Assembly (NCBI RefSeq): GCF_000416985.1
Contig: NZ_ATDL01000015.1
Coordinates: 806,001 to 870,000, forward strand
Direction: 5' to 3'
Length of the DNA: 64,000 bases
From: Sphingobacterium paucimobilis HER1398
Lineage (GTDB): Bacteria; Bacteroidota; Bacteroidia; Sphingobacteriales; Sphingobacteriaceae
The position numbers and the translations under genes are program-made. Below, in pieces: positions 47,501 through 54,050 of this stretch; the stretch's first letter is position 1, and each line of letters starts with the position of its first letter. A model generated the notes under the pieces. The model made no database searches. It was not told the DNA's origin and saw nothing but the letters and a program-made list of their open reading frames with translations.

Positions 47501-48946
47501 TGTCGTTTTATTTGCAGGCAATACCTGTCCTAAATTCATTTCAATAAATCCAGCAGTAGGCCCGCTTACGAGCAAGCCTCCTGCATCAGCGTGCAGTGTA
47601 GCATAAGTTTCATTGTTACCATCTACTGCATTATGTGGAAAATCTACATTGTCGAAATCAACTAAACTACTAGCACAAGAAGCTTCTTCAAATGGCCCCG
47701 AAGTTTCTAAAGGTGTCGGCTTTAATAATGGGTTAATACAATCTCCAATGCCATCGTAACGCTGGACGTCATATATTTTCAATGCGTCTCCCAACAAGCT
47801 AACTCCCACAGGGGAAGCTAAGCGGACCTCTGCCTGGTCAAATGACATGCCTGGTGCAAAAGTCATCGTTACTGGCTTTCCATTTTGTAACAGATTCAAT
47901 AAATCTGTATTATTAAGCAAGCTACTCTGCAATGAACGTTGGTACACTTTTGCCCCTTTATTATATAATATAACTTCAGCAGCACCTAACAAGTCAGCAT
48001 TCAACACCCCCCCAGAGCCTAACATTAATTTAATATTTAGCGTACTTGTAACAGAAGAAGACGAGCCAAAGTTAAACACTTGACTTTGAGAACCAGCCAC
48101 ATTAATTCCCAATAAAGATCCTTGTTTTAAACTTGAAAAAGACATATCGTCTCCATCTATAGCGTTCTTCAGATTTCTATTATTAAACCCTAACAAATCA
48201 ATCTTTAAACCACTATCTTCATAATAGGTATGTAACGGTCTTCCACAATTAGGTGCAGTAGTATAATGAAAGGCTTCGTAGACGTTCATCTGTAACCCTC
48301 CACCAAGTGACAATTTCAACAAACTACTTTGACTTCTAAGTTTTAAACGTACTCCATTATAACTATCTTGAGGAGTAACTGCAATATAAACGTTTCCGTC
48401 AGCCCCTTCTACAATAGTTGCGTGAGTATTACTTAAAATCTCGTCACCATTATACGCCTCTGTTATTACAATATTTTCACTCAATAACCCTAAAAGTCCA
48501 CCTACTGTTCTCAACAAATCTAAACTCAATAAGGATCCTGTAGTTTCAGGCTCATCAATTTTGATATAAGTAGTAGTACGCGCTTGGACAGTTGCCGAAA
48601 AATCCATCTGTAACCAAGACTCTCCTGTCACTCCTGCGACGAGCAAAGAGACATTCTTAGCTTTCATAACAGCTGATGTATTTTCATTTCCATCAACGGC
48701 GAAGTTTGGATCTGCAACATCCGCTATATTCGCATCATTTGTTGAAGAATAATCTCCACCTAACCCTAATAATGTCCCTTTTGAATTTTTTCCATTCGTT
48801 TGAGTGTTCGCATACACCTTCTCTAGCTGTACTTGCCCCCTAGCCCATCCAGGCATTAGCAACAACATACAATAAGTAACTAGCATAAACAGGAAGCTTA
48901 ACGAACGGCTTCGCAATAATCCAGGGGCTTGACTTGCATTTTTCAT
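38537..48946 (-). CDS. giant type IX-secreted modular adhesin with gliding-type C-terminal domain
   Basis: 3469 aa from the ATG at 48944-48946 (a TTG 12 nt earlier is less likely). The signal peptide ends near ARGQ. From N to C: three pairs of alternating modules A and B (about residues 45-1135), three DUF11-type repeats (about 1135-1545), Ig-like PKD-type segments with Cys, a fourth A-B pair (about 1820-2155), seven tandem DUF11-type repeats (about 2355-3290, each with AVAGE then NxGPST), a cadherin-like domain (AVDDVAETNTAVPVEIDVLA), and a type B T9SS sorting domain (IPNIITPNGDGKNDEFRIKG, NRWGNEVYKT, WNGFG). It is expected on the cell surface as an adhesin, like SprB-type proteins. The protein lacks any catalytic motif that I recognise. 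Confidence 0.92.
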   Translation of the reverse strand: MKNASQAPGLLRSRSLSFLFMLVTYCMLLLMPGWARGQVQLEKVYANTQTNGKNSKGTLLGLGGDYSSTNDANIADVADPNFAVDGNENTSAVMKAKNVSLLVAGVTGESWLQMDFSATVQARTTTYIKIDEPETTGSLLSLDLLRTVGGLLGLLSENIVITEAYNGDEILSNTHATIVEGADGNVYIAVTPQDSYNGVRLKLRSQSSLLKLSLGGGLQMNVYEAFHYTTAPNCGRPLHTYYEDSGLKIDLLGFNNRNLKNAIDGDDMSFSSLKQGSLLGINVAGSQSQVFNFGSSSSVTSTLNIKLMLGSGGVLNADLLGAAEVILYNKGAKVYQRSLQSSLLNNTDLLNLLQNGKPVTMTFAPGMSFDQAEVRLASPVGVSLLGDALKIYDVQRYDGIGDCINPLLKPTPLETSGPFEEASCASSLVDFDNVDFPHNAVDGNNETYATLHADAGGLLVSGPTAGFIEMNLGQVLPANKTTYVRVNYDQDVLDKLLGGSLGKLVSDLANGLLLGNQFFEVEAKNGQASVLKESSSNAFAGKANGVVTLVQDSIGRYYLAVTPSAPYNSIRITNHVKALLATGKKASLDVYNACFEIGTDACFPANFTSYRGGGIGLNVGNISTTGVENPYRAISANSSEYSKINLGVVGVAAHVYQTIYFNQPSQAGDKVKIRLQIEPSSLLSLDLLGAYKIKFFNGKDQVGSDYTLQAGLINNIDLLALFRSGGIAELEFEPSGTFDRVDIGAESLVSLNLAAEPLRVYSVKRFGATCPETKEESPFVVPSCATLLVDAQNADDVQNLFDDDFGSFATLKSGSGILLGLGNKYEGSVELGYNHIVPAGKTSYIRVDFEDTLLEKLLGGSLGNVVSGLVNGLVLGDHFFEVEVKNNGTRVDFASSQMDAVSNGGNNTVRIVRDKDGRYYIAVTPTEDYNSVRITDKTNSLVGLLAQPNTMNVYGMCYETSTDQCLNAFSTSYEHSGLSLSVNDLGGAGVTNPQYALNDNTTNASQISNGTLGVGAVTKQWIFFNSVSAADDVAMIKFKTGAGVADVAILGGLKIKAYLGHTEVASVNWGATGIVNGIDVLDLIKNGSIVELPFAPGVPYDRISVGIESLLNVSVFPPVELYSVTRCFNLDAPNFVAWKSADKSSVKGGEEVTYSIHIENKGTRDLVNYIIEDKIPAHTTYVPSSGGVYNSATNSVSFENVTVLAGKKHTLTFKVKVNSDLTGVQFIRNVALVKNSPTDKGVETFPPLDTDPNQPDTEGEPGTKIPVEVVKSVVSWKAYEVDGDKTMTAVSGREEVTYHIYVRNTGNQELTGVQITDVLPAGVTWKSGGAYAGGAVKFTIPTLKVGTTSETQSFVVTVNSNLTGITEIKNIAVVKLDPNSSDPGEESFPPINNEDPTEPNTTTPGTTLTVDAVHSVGFLKTGLSNGVNTREAQENDEIIYSLTVKNTGNTRLEDVYVTDTIPQHTTHLSGGTLAAGVVTLPVGDLAYGESKTVTFTVTVGSLTADPDNPVTAITNLATAHFKDAAGADKTEDAEHIMLTNCTAVDASNVNISQNGTFCEGSPVTLTVDIKDDLGIGLPAVADFTVKWFADAALTDYIGDGASLDVTPVAGAKYYVILEHNNYCFNGAAAEWEVAFLPTATAADITVNADGTELCEGTEAVLIAEASGVPNAKFKWYADTDLTLELPYDTLGAVDGSILRFLPTAPSTTVYVTVSGDGFCDNKPGDAKAVTIGVKPAPVITLSGSNVIYVATGATITWPTATASAGTIQWYDEKGQAIDYNALPAKVDTVAQLAYTVVATDGDCSASETIVVNVYDGQDCPPQMERVYATVDKGWGSIITGGVTETGNATDGNPKTHSRIITGVGLLGIGTAWQNIEFDHEIKAGTPVTIKLGKEYSGLTLAGGLSVQGIGVDGKAFGSLKPVDGALLDLLVADNVVEFTFVPADRNGPKAFKGVRVTNGALLSVAQISKVYGAYYNRPGQADCEPIDNNTNTDVLDVLHGVEDLGLGVASATASVVSPWKAVDNDLSTSAKLVRGVAVLNAANLTVVFKNQVMPTDSLRIIMKDITNKGLNLNLLTGFRFQRYLGGQKAGNPIQGLDVLNLALLNFKGDKATMMVDAFAEPYDRLQIALGSIVQVGLSDQVEIFDVAIQPTIKYGSIDGKFEICAGEDINFERIDECTTYKVYDQGGNPVDVSTDGMSFTIPNNTVTGDHTYYVQAMRYGCGVGVRIPITITVNAVPVIDRIEINEEVHANNEITLAPGEEFKAKAFVSENGAKVTSASLQMLDIDGDWVTPNIGVKYGDYEAVFDIPANGIINGVDYRNKSVQLRMLFQTNKGCAVESEIITLNISSSKYDFTGENLKKVAKDGVDAKAVAGEEFVYTVTVKNGGPSTINAGTLLYIQDLPSEGQELRSVVATSANITLGGGNSQGGYFVRAESDIIKDAIFTFDVTTLVDRAIKADFVDNTFKIWTKDPNGNYNDVNNPADGSVTSPQYEVIRKYGFDDDAITKVGDAPSAVAGKPYSYTVTVNNNGPSTIMNGTSIYFQDVVSAGQKLVSVTSTTGTASLDASTGLFTLVLNKDIAKDASFTLNITVDVDAGAPKEISNTIHIWQDNPGSDVNNLPVPDGTATTDPIPVERDYGWGEPGAVVKVGDAVEAIAGEEFSYTVTLTNKGASTILDGTELRLQDVVSAGQTITGIISDKGVVSPVDANGFFTLTVNQDVVVTEQIKLTVVVDVDPDAQVNTVHNTINIWEDKTPITDGPDGTDTTDPIPVAFNAKFTVTKTTDAIEAVAGEKVKYDVVLTNAGPSTAKIGKEILVIETPGNMVITTADIKVMSGNAELDGNYDASTGEFTLKVTKDVKLTEQIVLEIYAMVPANATGMVKNGVKVDDDEEETPEIPVVDKVKFAVQKTVAAGQNAVAGEQIDFDVILTNNGPSTAKPGHKVLVIEKPGPFLTITAADIKVTSGNANLFEGKYNEVTGEFTLVVTNEVDLGATINMTVTAHIAEEATGTIKNGIKVEDEETETPPIPVDNKAKFGVKKTANKTEVFVGDIVDFKVVLTNNGPSTAQIGHEIKVVERPDGMTITAADIAVVGDNASFDGNYNQTTGEFTIKVTKPVAVGGAVELNIKGHVPLDATGTVKNGIEVDDDTDETPEIPVVSEAKMKIVKVADESTVKAGEMTTFTLTITNQGPATAQSGKTISLVERPGAGLSIKNYEMISSNATVQGSDNQATLTTSQVIGVGEEIKVRVHVLVSEDAPEEVINGISVWGPGKDPDTDPEDDKDDTDPTPVEHQRIQAVDDVAETNTAVPVEIDVLANDIVTKWDIDKSTVEIVNSSSGAIITVGIDGTVTYESSRDMIGEDTFTYRVKDVKGRWSNTATVRVTVSSNNLDIPNIITPNGDGKNDEFRIKGLEIYDRVGLTIVNRWGNEVYKTNAYNNDWNGFGLSEGTYFYVLELVKAGKKEVHKGWVTIKSN
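39085..41905 (-). repeat. seven tandem DUF11-type repeats in the adhesin
   Basis: Units begin at about 41900, 41460, 41040, 40635, 40250, 39865 and 39485 (reading on the minus strand), so each is about 380-440 bp. Each encodes a lysine- or threonine-rich entry, A-V-A-G-E or similar, YTVTVxNxGPST-like strands and an 'I/V-x-D/E-x-P' segment. Protein similarity is clear, while the DNA has diverged; the last four units are closest to one another. Confidence 0.8.
45550..48790 (-). repeat. three A-B module pairs in the N-terminal third of the adhesin
   Basis: Type A modules (about 48780-48250, 47700-47160, 46610-46080) share a DGNxxTxAxxxA-like start, TTYIRVxxxE and RYYIAVTPxxxYNSVRI. Type B modules (about 48245-47745, 47155-46645, 46070-45560) share a Cys start, TSYxxSGL, AIxxDxxxxS, LGAxxIKxY and FAPGxxxDRI. 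A diverged fourth pair lies at about 43490-42490. The A unit resembles a discoidin-like jellyroll by its 'EMDFS...TTYIKI' pattern; this is a weak comparison. Confidence 0.65.
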
Positions 48947-49055
48947 ATATATCAACAACTTGGTATGGACTAGAGTTTACGATTTCGCAAACCCGAATAC
49001 ATCATTCAATTTCTAATAGGTAGTATCCAACATGTGTAACATATTAAATACACCA

Positions 49056-49063
49056 CAAAACTA
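49056..49063 (-). promoter_or_regulatory. -7 box for the giant adhesin gene
   Basis: On the minus strand TAGTTTTG matches TAnnTTTG. No TTG is seen 19-21 bases upstream. It would give a leader of about 100 nt before the ATG at 48946. Confidence 0.4.
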
Positions 49064-49255
49064 AATGTTACTTTTTGTTTAAAAAAATTATTCAAAGGAA
49101 AGTTTTAAGATTATTTTCAGAATATTATTTAATCTACACAACAATAAAAATTACTATGGGTATATAAAAATCTCAAAGAGACTTCATAAAAACAGACTAA
49201 TTTTCTCAAAACGAACAATAAAAAATGAAGTCATTAAATACTTTCACTGAATAGT

Positions 49256-49311
49256 TAACATTAGTCACTAAAAAAAGTGATATATATCACTTTTTTTAGT
49301 GACTAATGTTA
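49256..49311. repeat. 56-bp perfect palindrome
   Basis: The 28-bp arms are exactly complementary with no spacer. The arm reads TAACATTAGTCACTA, then an A run, then GTGATAT. The A7 and T7 runs flank a central GTGATATATATCAC, so the centre alone is a bidirectional terminator-like hairpin, but the outer 14 bp are also perfectly paired. It lies 310 bp upstream of the adhesin start and about 115 bp past the kdp terminator. Confidence 0.9.
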
Positions 49312-49426
49312 TTAATTTAACTCTGCCGAACAGTTTAGTTTTGTTTTGTAAATTTTGAGCTACAAAAAGAGTTTACTTCAAGAGCAAACAGTTGTCACAA
49401 CAACATTCAATCAAAATTGAACAAAC

Positions 49427-49456
49427 AAAAAAAACCTCAGATTTTAGGCCGAGGTT
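49427..49456 (-). terminator. intrinsic terminator of the kdp operon
   Basis: On the minus strand an AACCTC/GAGGTT stem is followed immediately by a T8 run, 25 nt past the kinase stop. Confidence 0.8.
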
Positions 49457-49480
49457 CAAATCAAATGAAACAATAAATGA

Positions 49481-51214
49481 TCAACTTATCTTAAGGCAAA
49501 AAGAGAATATACTTCCTACCCCATACTCACTCGCCACAATGATCTCTCCGCCCTGTGCCTCAATAAACTCTTTGCTTATACTCAGCCCCAAACCAGTTCC
49601 TTCTTTTTTAGAACCGGGTACTCTAAAATAACGGTAAAAAATTTTATCCATATACTCTGGTAGTATCCCCTGTCCGGTGTCCCTTACCGAAAACCATACT
49701 TTTTCCTCTTTACTATAGACATGAATATAGACAATCGACTCATCGTGCGAATAGCGCAACGCGTTGGACAACAAATTTGTCAACACCCAAGCTGTTTTCT
49801 CTGAATCTGCCCTCACTGTGGTAACTACCGGATCAATGGCCACATCCATCTTTATATGTCGTTGCTCCATCACTACCCGATTGGCCTCAACCGCATATTC
49901 GACAATAGGCCTAACCTCAGCCAAAGCAACATTCATCTGTATAGCGCCACTTTCGACCTGCGCCATATTCAACAGTTCACCCGTGATATCCAATAAACGC
50001 TGTAAATCGTCCTTAATTCCCGACACCAGATTCGTCTGTTCGTCATTCAATTCACCGACCTGTCTATTCTCCAATAGTTGGACTCCTAATTTTATAGAGG
50101 CAATCGGAGTTTTAAATTCATGGGATACTGTTCCGATAAAATTAGTCTTCGCCAGATCCATCTCTTTAAAGGCCGTAACATTCTTCAACAGAATCACCCG
50201 CCCTATAAACTGTTCCTGACTTTCTCCCGTTGGAACAATACCTATATCGACCAACTCTTGCTCAAAGTAGCTTTCCTTACTATCCGCATATATCTTTAGC
50301 ACCTTATTATTCCCTGAGCGCTCTTGCTCTTTGTCCCAATCACGATAGACATCGCGCAATAAATCATTATGCAACGCCAGATCCCGGATCGATACTCCGA
50401 TCAGCTCTTCCTTTTTCATACCTATTACTTTACAGGCCTGCTCATTCGCAAACAAAACGTATTCTTGTTCGTCTGTCCCGATAACCGGATCATGCATGCG
50501 TTCGATCAGCGTTTCTATACGCTTCTTACTTTTCAGTAATTTATCCAGTTTACTGTCGGCATACTCTTCCAGTTTCTCGGCCATCGTATTAAAGGAATCA
50601 GCCAGCTCACCAAACTCACGATGTCCTGAAAAGAATACACGCTTCTTATAGTTTTGATTAGCTATCTCCTTGATACTTTCAGAGAGTTCCGTAATCGGAT
50701 TAGCAATAGAAGAAGGAAGATTGACCAACAAAACAAAAGCAATCAGAAAACACAGTCCTCCTGTAATGGATATAATAACGATAGCGTGATGAGCAGTATC
50801 GCCCGCTACATCACTTTTCCGCTGTATAGCTTCCATATTAAGACGCATTAAACCGGTAATATCAGTACGAATAGTCGCAAGCAACAAAATGTCATCCGGT
50901 TTTTTCTCCAACGCCTGTAGGTGTTCCAAAATCAATTGGGTCGCTTCTTTCTCTCCCACCTCCGTCATATTAAGCAGCTGCTTATCTAGATTTTCTTTAA
51001 AAAGGCTCACAGCAACCGGATCTGTGTCCAGCTCATCCAACACGGCCAACATGTTATTGGCATATAGCAGGGTATTATAATTCGCCACCAATATATTGTT
51101 CGTATCTCTTTTCAACTGATTGACATACCAACCGCTAACCGCAGCAAGTAATACAATAAGAAAGAACAACAATCCTACTCCAAAGGTGATTTTTGTTTTT
51201 ATGTTCATCTTCAT
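49481..51214 (-). CDS. sensor histidine kinase with HAMP and PAS domains (kinase half of a split KdpD system)
   Basis: 577 aa. Two membrane helices (about 9-32 and 146-168) flank a periplasmic region of about 110 residues. HAMP (about 168-225, PITELSESIKEIANQNY), PAS (about 240-350, GTDEQEYVLFANEQACKVIG), HisKA with phospho-acceptor His in VSHEFKTPIAS, and HATPase_c with N box NLLSNALRYS, DTGQGI and GTGLGLSI follow. It is the last gene of the kdp operon, 29 nt after the KdpD-like sensor protein, and probably phosphorylates the NtrC-type regulator at 58924. Canonical KdpD carries the sensor and kinase in one chain; here they are separate. Confidence 0.92.
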   Translation of the reverse strand: MKMNIKTKITFGVGLLFFLIVLLAAVSGWYVNQLKRDTNNILVANYNTLLYANNMLAVLDELDTDPVAVSLFKENLDKQLLNMTEVGEKEATQLILEHLQALEKKPDDILLLATIRTDITGLMRLNMEAIQRKSDVAGDTAHHAIVIISITGGLCFLIAFVLLVNLPSSIANPITELSESIKEIANQNYKKRVFFSGHREFGELADSFNTMAEKLEEYADSKLDKLLKSKKRIETLIERMHDPVIGTDEQEYVLFANEQACKVIGMKKEELIGVSIRDLALHNDLLRDVYRDWDKEQERSGNNKVLKIYADSKESYFEQELVDIGIVPTGESQEQFIGRVILLKNVTAFKEMDLAKTNFIGTVSHEFKTPIASIKLGVQLLENRQVGELNDEQTNLVSGIKDDLQRLLDITGELLNMAQVESGAIQMNVALAEVRPIVEYAVEANRVVMEQRHIKMDVAIDPVVTTVRADSEKTAWVLTNLLSNALRYSHDESIVYIHVYSKEEKVWFSVRDTGQGILPEYMDKIFYRYFRVPGSKKEGTGLGLSISKEFIEAQGGEIIVASEYGVGSIFSFCLKIS

Positions 51215-51243
51215 ACCATTCGTTATTCAATCAACGCCCCTCT

Positions 51244-52365
51244 TTAGCTCAACACCACTAAATCTATATGCTCTTTAGACAGTTTGTTCAATAAGGTATT
51301 GAACGTATCTGTAGCTAGAATAATCCGGAACAGACTTATACGAGGTTTTCCTATACATACCGTCGTTATCTTCCTCTCTTCACATTGAGAAAGAATAGCC
51401 TGTGTGATACCGTTACTTTTTATTTTTATGATTTCCGCTCCCAATTCCGTTGCCAACTTAAAATTATTGATAAGATAGCGCTGCTTATCGAGCGCTATTT
51501 TGTCCACCCCTTCTTTTGCAGTCTGTACATATAGCACATACCATACCGCATTATAATAATTTGCCAATCGCGCCGTTTTACGGATGATGGTCCGGGCTAT
51601 TTTTTCATTCGAACTGATACAGGCCAGAAGACGTTCTTTTCTTAACGTACGCAACGGAGCGACTTCCGTTTCGACTTTACGTTGTACCTGTGAAGCTACC
51701 TCCTTGAGCGCCAGCTCCCGCAACTGCAGGATATGATCACTTTTAAAAAAATTGATTAAGGCCGTATTTACCTTATTTTGATCATAGATTTTTCCTGCTT
51801 TCAACCGATCAATTAACTCTTCCGCAGTAAGGTCAATATTAACCACTTCATCGGCCAAAGCTACGACACTATCCGGTATGCGCTCTCTGACTTCTACACC
51901 TGTAATAGCACGTACCTCATCATTAAGACTCTCGATATGCTGAATATTCACCGCACTGATCACATTGATTCCTGCAGTAAGGATGTCCATTACATCCTGC
52001 CATCTCTTTTCATTGGCGCTTCCCTCCATATTAGTATGCGCCAGTTCATCAACGATCACTACCTCAGGACGTACCGACAAGATCGCTTGCAGATCCATTT
52101 CTTCCAACTCCTTGCCTTTGTAAAACATACGCTTACGCGGGATGACAGGCAGTCCCTCCAGAAGCGCATGAGTCTCTTTACGAAAGTGCGTTTCTATATA
52201 TCCGATTTTGATATCGATCCCATTCTTCAGCAGACCATGAGCTTCCTGCAGCATTCTATAGGTTTTGCCCACACCCGCACTCATTCCTATATAGAGTTTA
52301 AATTTGCCTCTTCTCGATTTTTTAATCAGATCTAAAAATTGTTCAGCCCGTTTATTTTCTTCCAT
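51244..52365 (-). CDS. kdpD: KdpD sensor domain protein lacking a kinase domain
   Basis: 373 aa. It corresponds to the N-terminal cytoplasmic part of KdpD: Walker A GMSAGVGKT, GYIETHFRKET, PEVVIVDELAHTN and DILTAGINVISAVNIQHIES, about residues 15-230, followed by a universal-stress-protein-like domain (about 240-373). No membrane segment and no HisKA/HATPase domain follow, so it cannot signal by itself. It would sense potassium (or c-di-AMP, in some family members) and act on the kinase encoded downstream. Its gene lies 25 nt after the outer-membrane protein gene, within the kdp operon. Confidence 0.93.
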   Translation of the reverse strand: MEENKRAEQFLDLIKKSRRGKFKLYIGMSAGVGKTYRMLQEAHGLLKNGIDIKIGYIETHFRKETHALLEGLPVIPRKRMFYKGKELEEMDLQAILSVRPEVVIVDELAHTNMEGSANEKRWQDVMDILTAGINVISAVNIQHIESLNDEVRAITGVEVRERIPDSVVALADEVVNIDLTAEELIDRLKAGKIYDQNKVNTALINFFKSDHILQLRELALKEVASQVQRKVETEVAPLRTLRKERLLACISSNEKIARTIIRKTARLANYYNAVWYVLYVQTAKEGVDKIALDKQRYLINNFKLATELGAEIIKIKSNGITQAILSQCEERKITTVCIGKPRISLFRIILATDTFNTLLNKLSKEHIDLVVLS

Positions 52366-52390
52366 ATCGCTACAAGATTAAAAGAATGCA

Positions 52391-53431
52391 TTAAAACCTG
52401 ACAGCCAAGGCAGTCAGCGCACTCCAGTGCTGCCTGCCCCGCAGCACCAGATCTTTAACCTCTGTCCTCCAGACCAGATTGGGCAATATTTGATAATCCA
52501 CATTGACCGATGTCCCAAAAGATTCCATGCCTTTAGAATCCTCTGTCGAAATGATTACCCCATGACGGTCTTTGTAATACTCCGTCCGCCCAGCGATCGC
52601 CATTTTATCATGGAATTTATACTGTACAATCAAAGCTCCTGTATACCATTGATAATACGTATTACTCCCTTTACTTTCCTGCTGTGCCCCCACATCGAAG
52701 CCTGCCGTAAAGTTAATTTTTTCACTCCATTGATATTGCCCATACAGATTATGAAAATAACGCATCTGTCGGGTACTGTCCGGTTGATCATTGCCGACAA
52801 AAGAACTGCTATTCAGTATCAAACGATCAGATGGTCGATAGATCAATTGATGTCCAAATGCAGGTGTTGTATTTCCATCTATTCGCTGTATCCGTTGCCA
52901 GCCATTGAGTGCCAATAAAGCCATCTGCCATTTTTCATTACGTGTTTGATAAGACAGCTTAGCTCCCGTTTCAAAATAAGGAGAATTCTCAGCCATTATA
53001 CTCCTCGTCAATGTTGGACAATTCACCCCTTCAGCACTTTCGGCACCGATATGAGAAGGGAGCACCCCTAGATCCAGCCACAGTTCGTGTGCTTTGGAAA
53101 GGCGAACGCCAATATGACCTTCATAGATATTTTTCAGCACACCAGGTTCTGCCGCATAATTGGCACTCATATAAGACCCCACTCCGAGCGCTAAATCAGC
53201 CCGCACACCTTCTGACCTATAAGATACCTTCACCATTCCCAGATTTAAACTTACCTCATTATTCCTATTATGGCTATATATAAAGTTAGGCCTTTGATTC
53301 GATTTAGCAGCAGCAAAATCATGCTGATAATATATTTCAGCATACCCTCCGATCCGCATCTCCCTATTATCCTGAGCCATAGACAGACTACAGCAAAACA
53401 TTGTTCCCATCAAAACAGCAATACTCTTCAT
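52391..53431 (-). CDS. outer-membrane beta-barrel protein (porin-like) of the kdp operon
   Basis: 346 aa with a signal peptide (ends near SMAQD). The mature protein starts REMRIGGYAEIYYQHDF and consists of alternating amphipathic strands, with ALGVGSYMSANYAAEPGVL, ELWLDLGVLPSHIG and a terminal aromatic, LAVRF, as expected for an outer-membrane barrel of the putative beta-barrel porin-2 type. It lies 12 nt after kdpC and before kdpD, an arrangement seen in Bacteroidota kdp operons. It may increase K+ permeability of the outer membrane under limitation; that role is inferred from context. Confidence 0.85.
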   Translation of the reverse strand: MKSIAVLMGTMFCCSLSMAQDNREMRIGGYAEIYYQHDFAAAKSNQRPNFIYSHNRNNEVSLNLGMVKVSYRSEGVRADLALGVGSYMSANYAAEPGVLKNIYEGHIGVRLSKAHELWLDLGVLPSHIGAESAEGVNCPTLTRSIMAENSPYFETGAKLSYQTRNEKWQMALLALNGWQRIQRIDGNTTPAFGHQLIYRPSDRLILNSSSFVGNDQPDSTRQMRYFHNLYGQYQWSEKINFTAGFDVGAQQESKGSNTYYQWYTGALIVQYKFHDKMAIAGRTEYYKDRHGVIISTEDSKGMESFGTSVNVDYQILPNLVWRTEVKDLVLRGRQHWSALTALAVRF

Positions 53432-53443
53432 CTTCTATATCCC

Positions 53444-54013
53444 TTAAAATGAGCTATCCAAACGGTCCAAAGCCAAATTAAGCATCAGTACGTTTACTTT
53501 TTCTGGCCCTAATAAGCCTAAAAGAGGCTGCTCGACATGATCACCGATGAGTGCCAGGAGCTGTGCCTCCTTCAAATTGCGCTGTTGCGCTATTCTCGCT
53601 ACTTGTACACGCGCTGCTGCTACAGAAATATGAGGATCGAGACCGCTACCACTGGCAGTGACTAAATCTACAGGGATATCTGAAACGCTCACACCAGGAT
53701 TCTGTTGTGAAAAATCAGCAATACGTTGCTCTACGGTAGTAAGATATGCTTCTTCATTGGGACCTTTATTGCTAGCTCCTGATCCAGCTGCATTGTAATC
53801 TACAGCCGAGGGTCTAGACCAGAAATACTTCGCCTCTTTGAAAGACTGTCCAATATTTTTATAATAGGTTTTTCCCTCCTGTACAACGACAGCTCCTTTT
53901 CCTTTACCATTAGACAATTGACCTATCCCCCATAGTAATACCGGATAGGCTACAACAAACAAGACGAGCAGAGCGAGCGTCAATTTTATAGCGGGTAATA
54001 TATTTGTTTTCAT
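53444..54013 (-). CDS. kdpC: K+-transporting ATPase subunit KdpC
   Basis: 189 aa with one N-terminal membrane helix (about 8-30, LTLALLVLFVVAYPVLLWGI). The KdpC motifs are FWSRPSAVDYNAAGSGASNK, GSGLDPHISVAAARVQVARI and EQPLLGLLGPEKVNVLMLNL. KdpC is the periplasmic helper that raises the K+ affinity of the KdpFABC pump. It lies 37 nt downstream of kdpB. Confidence 0.97.
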   Translation of the reverse strand: MKTNILPAIKLTLALLVLFVVAYPVLLWGIGQLSNGKGKGAVVVQEGKTYYKNIGQSFKEAKYFWSRPSAVDYNAAGSGASNKGPNEEAYLTTVEQRIADFSQQNPGVSVSDIPVDLVTASGSGLDPHISVAAARVQVARIAQQRNLKEAQLLALIGDHVEQPLLGLLGPEKVNVLMLNLALDRLDSSF

Positions 54014-54050
54014 ATGTGTATTATTTGTTTAAATCTTTACACCGTAAAAG

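Larger units (their letters stand above)
48947..49480. other. 534-bp intergenic region upstream of the giant adhesin
   Basis: This is a very AT-rich region between the adhesin start and the 3' end of the kdp histidine kinase. It contains an exact -7 box for the adhesin (49056-49063), a 56-bp perfect palindrome (49256-49311), an exact -7 box on the plus strand at 49336-49343 with no gene behind it, and the kdp terminator (49427-49456). The 79-codon plus-strand frame at 49392 overlaps the kinase gene and is not supported. Confidence 0.6.

Noticed and set aside
39071-48083. Many plus-strand open frames within the adhesin gene
   Set aside because: They are antisense shadows of a repetitive 10.4-kb coding sequence whose frame, signal peptide and domains are clear on the minus strand.
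49256-49311. Palindrome as the end of an insertion sequence
   Set aside because: No transposase frame, second inverted repeat or target duplication is seen nearby.
49392-49631. 79-codon plus-strand frame at the end of the histidine kinase gene
   Set aside because: It overlaps the conserved HATPase end and the kdp terminator on the other strand, and has no protein-like motifs.
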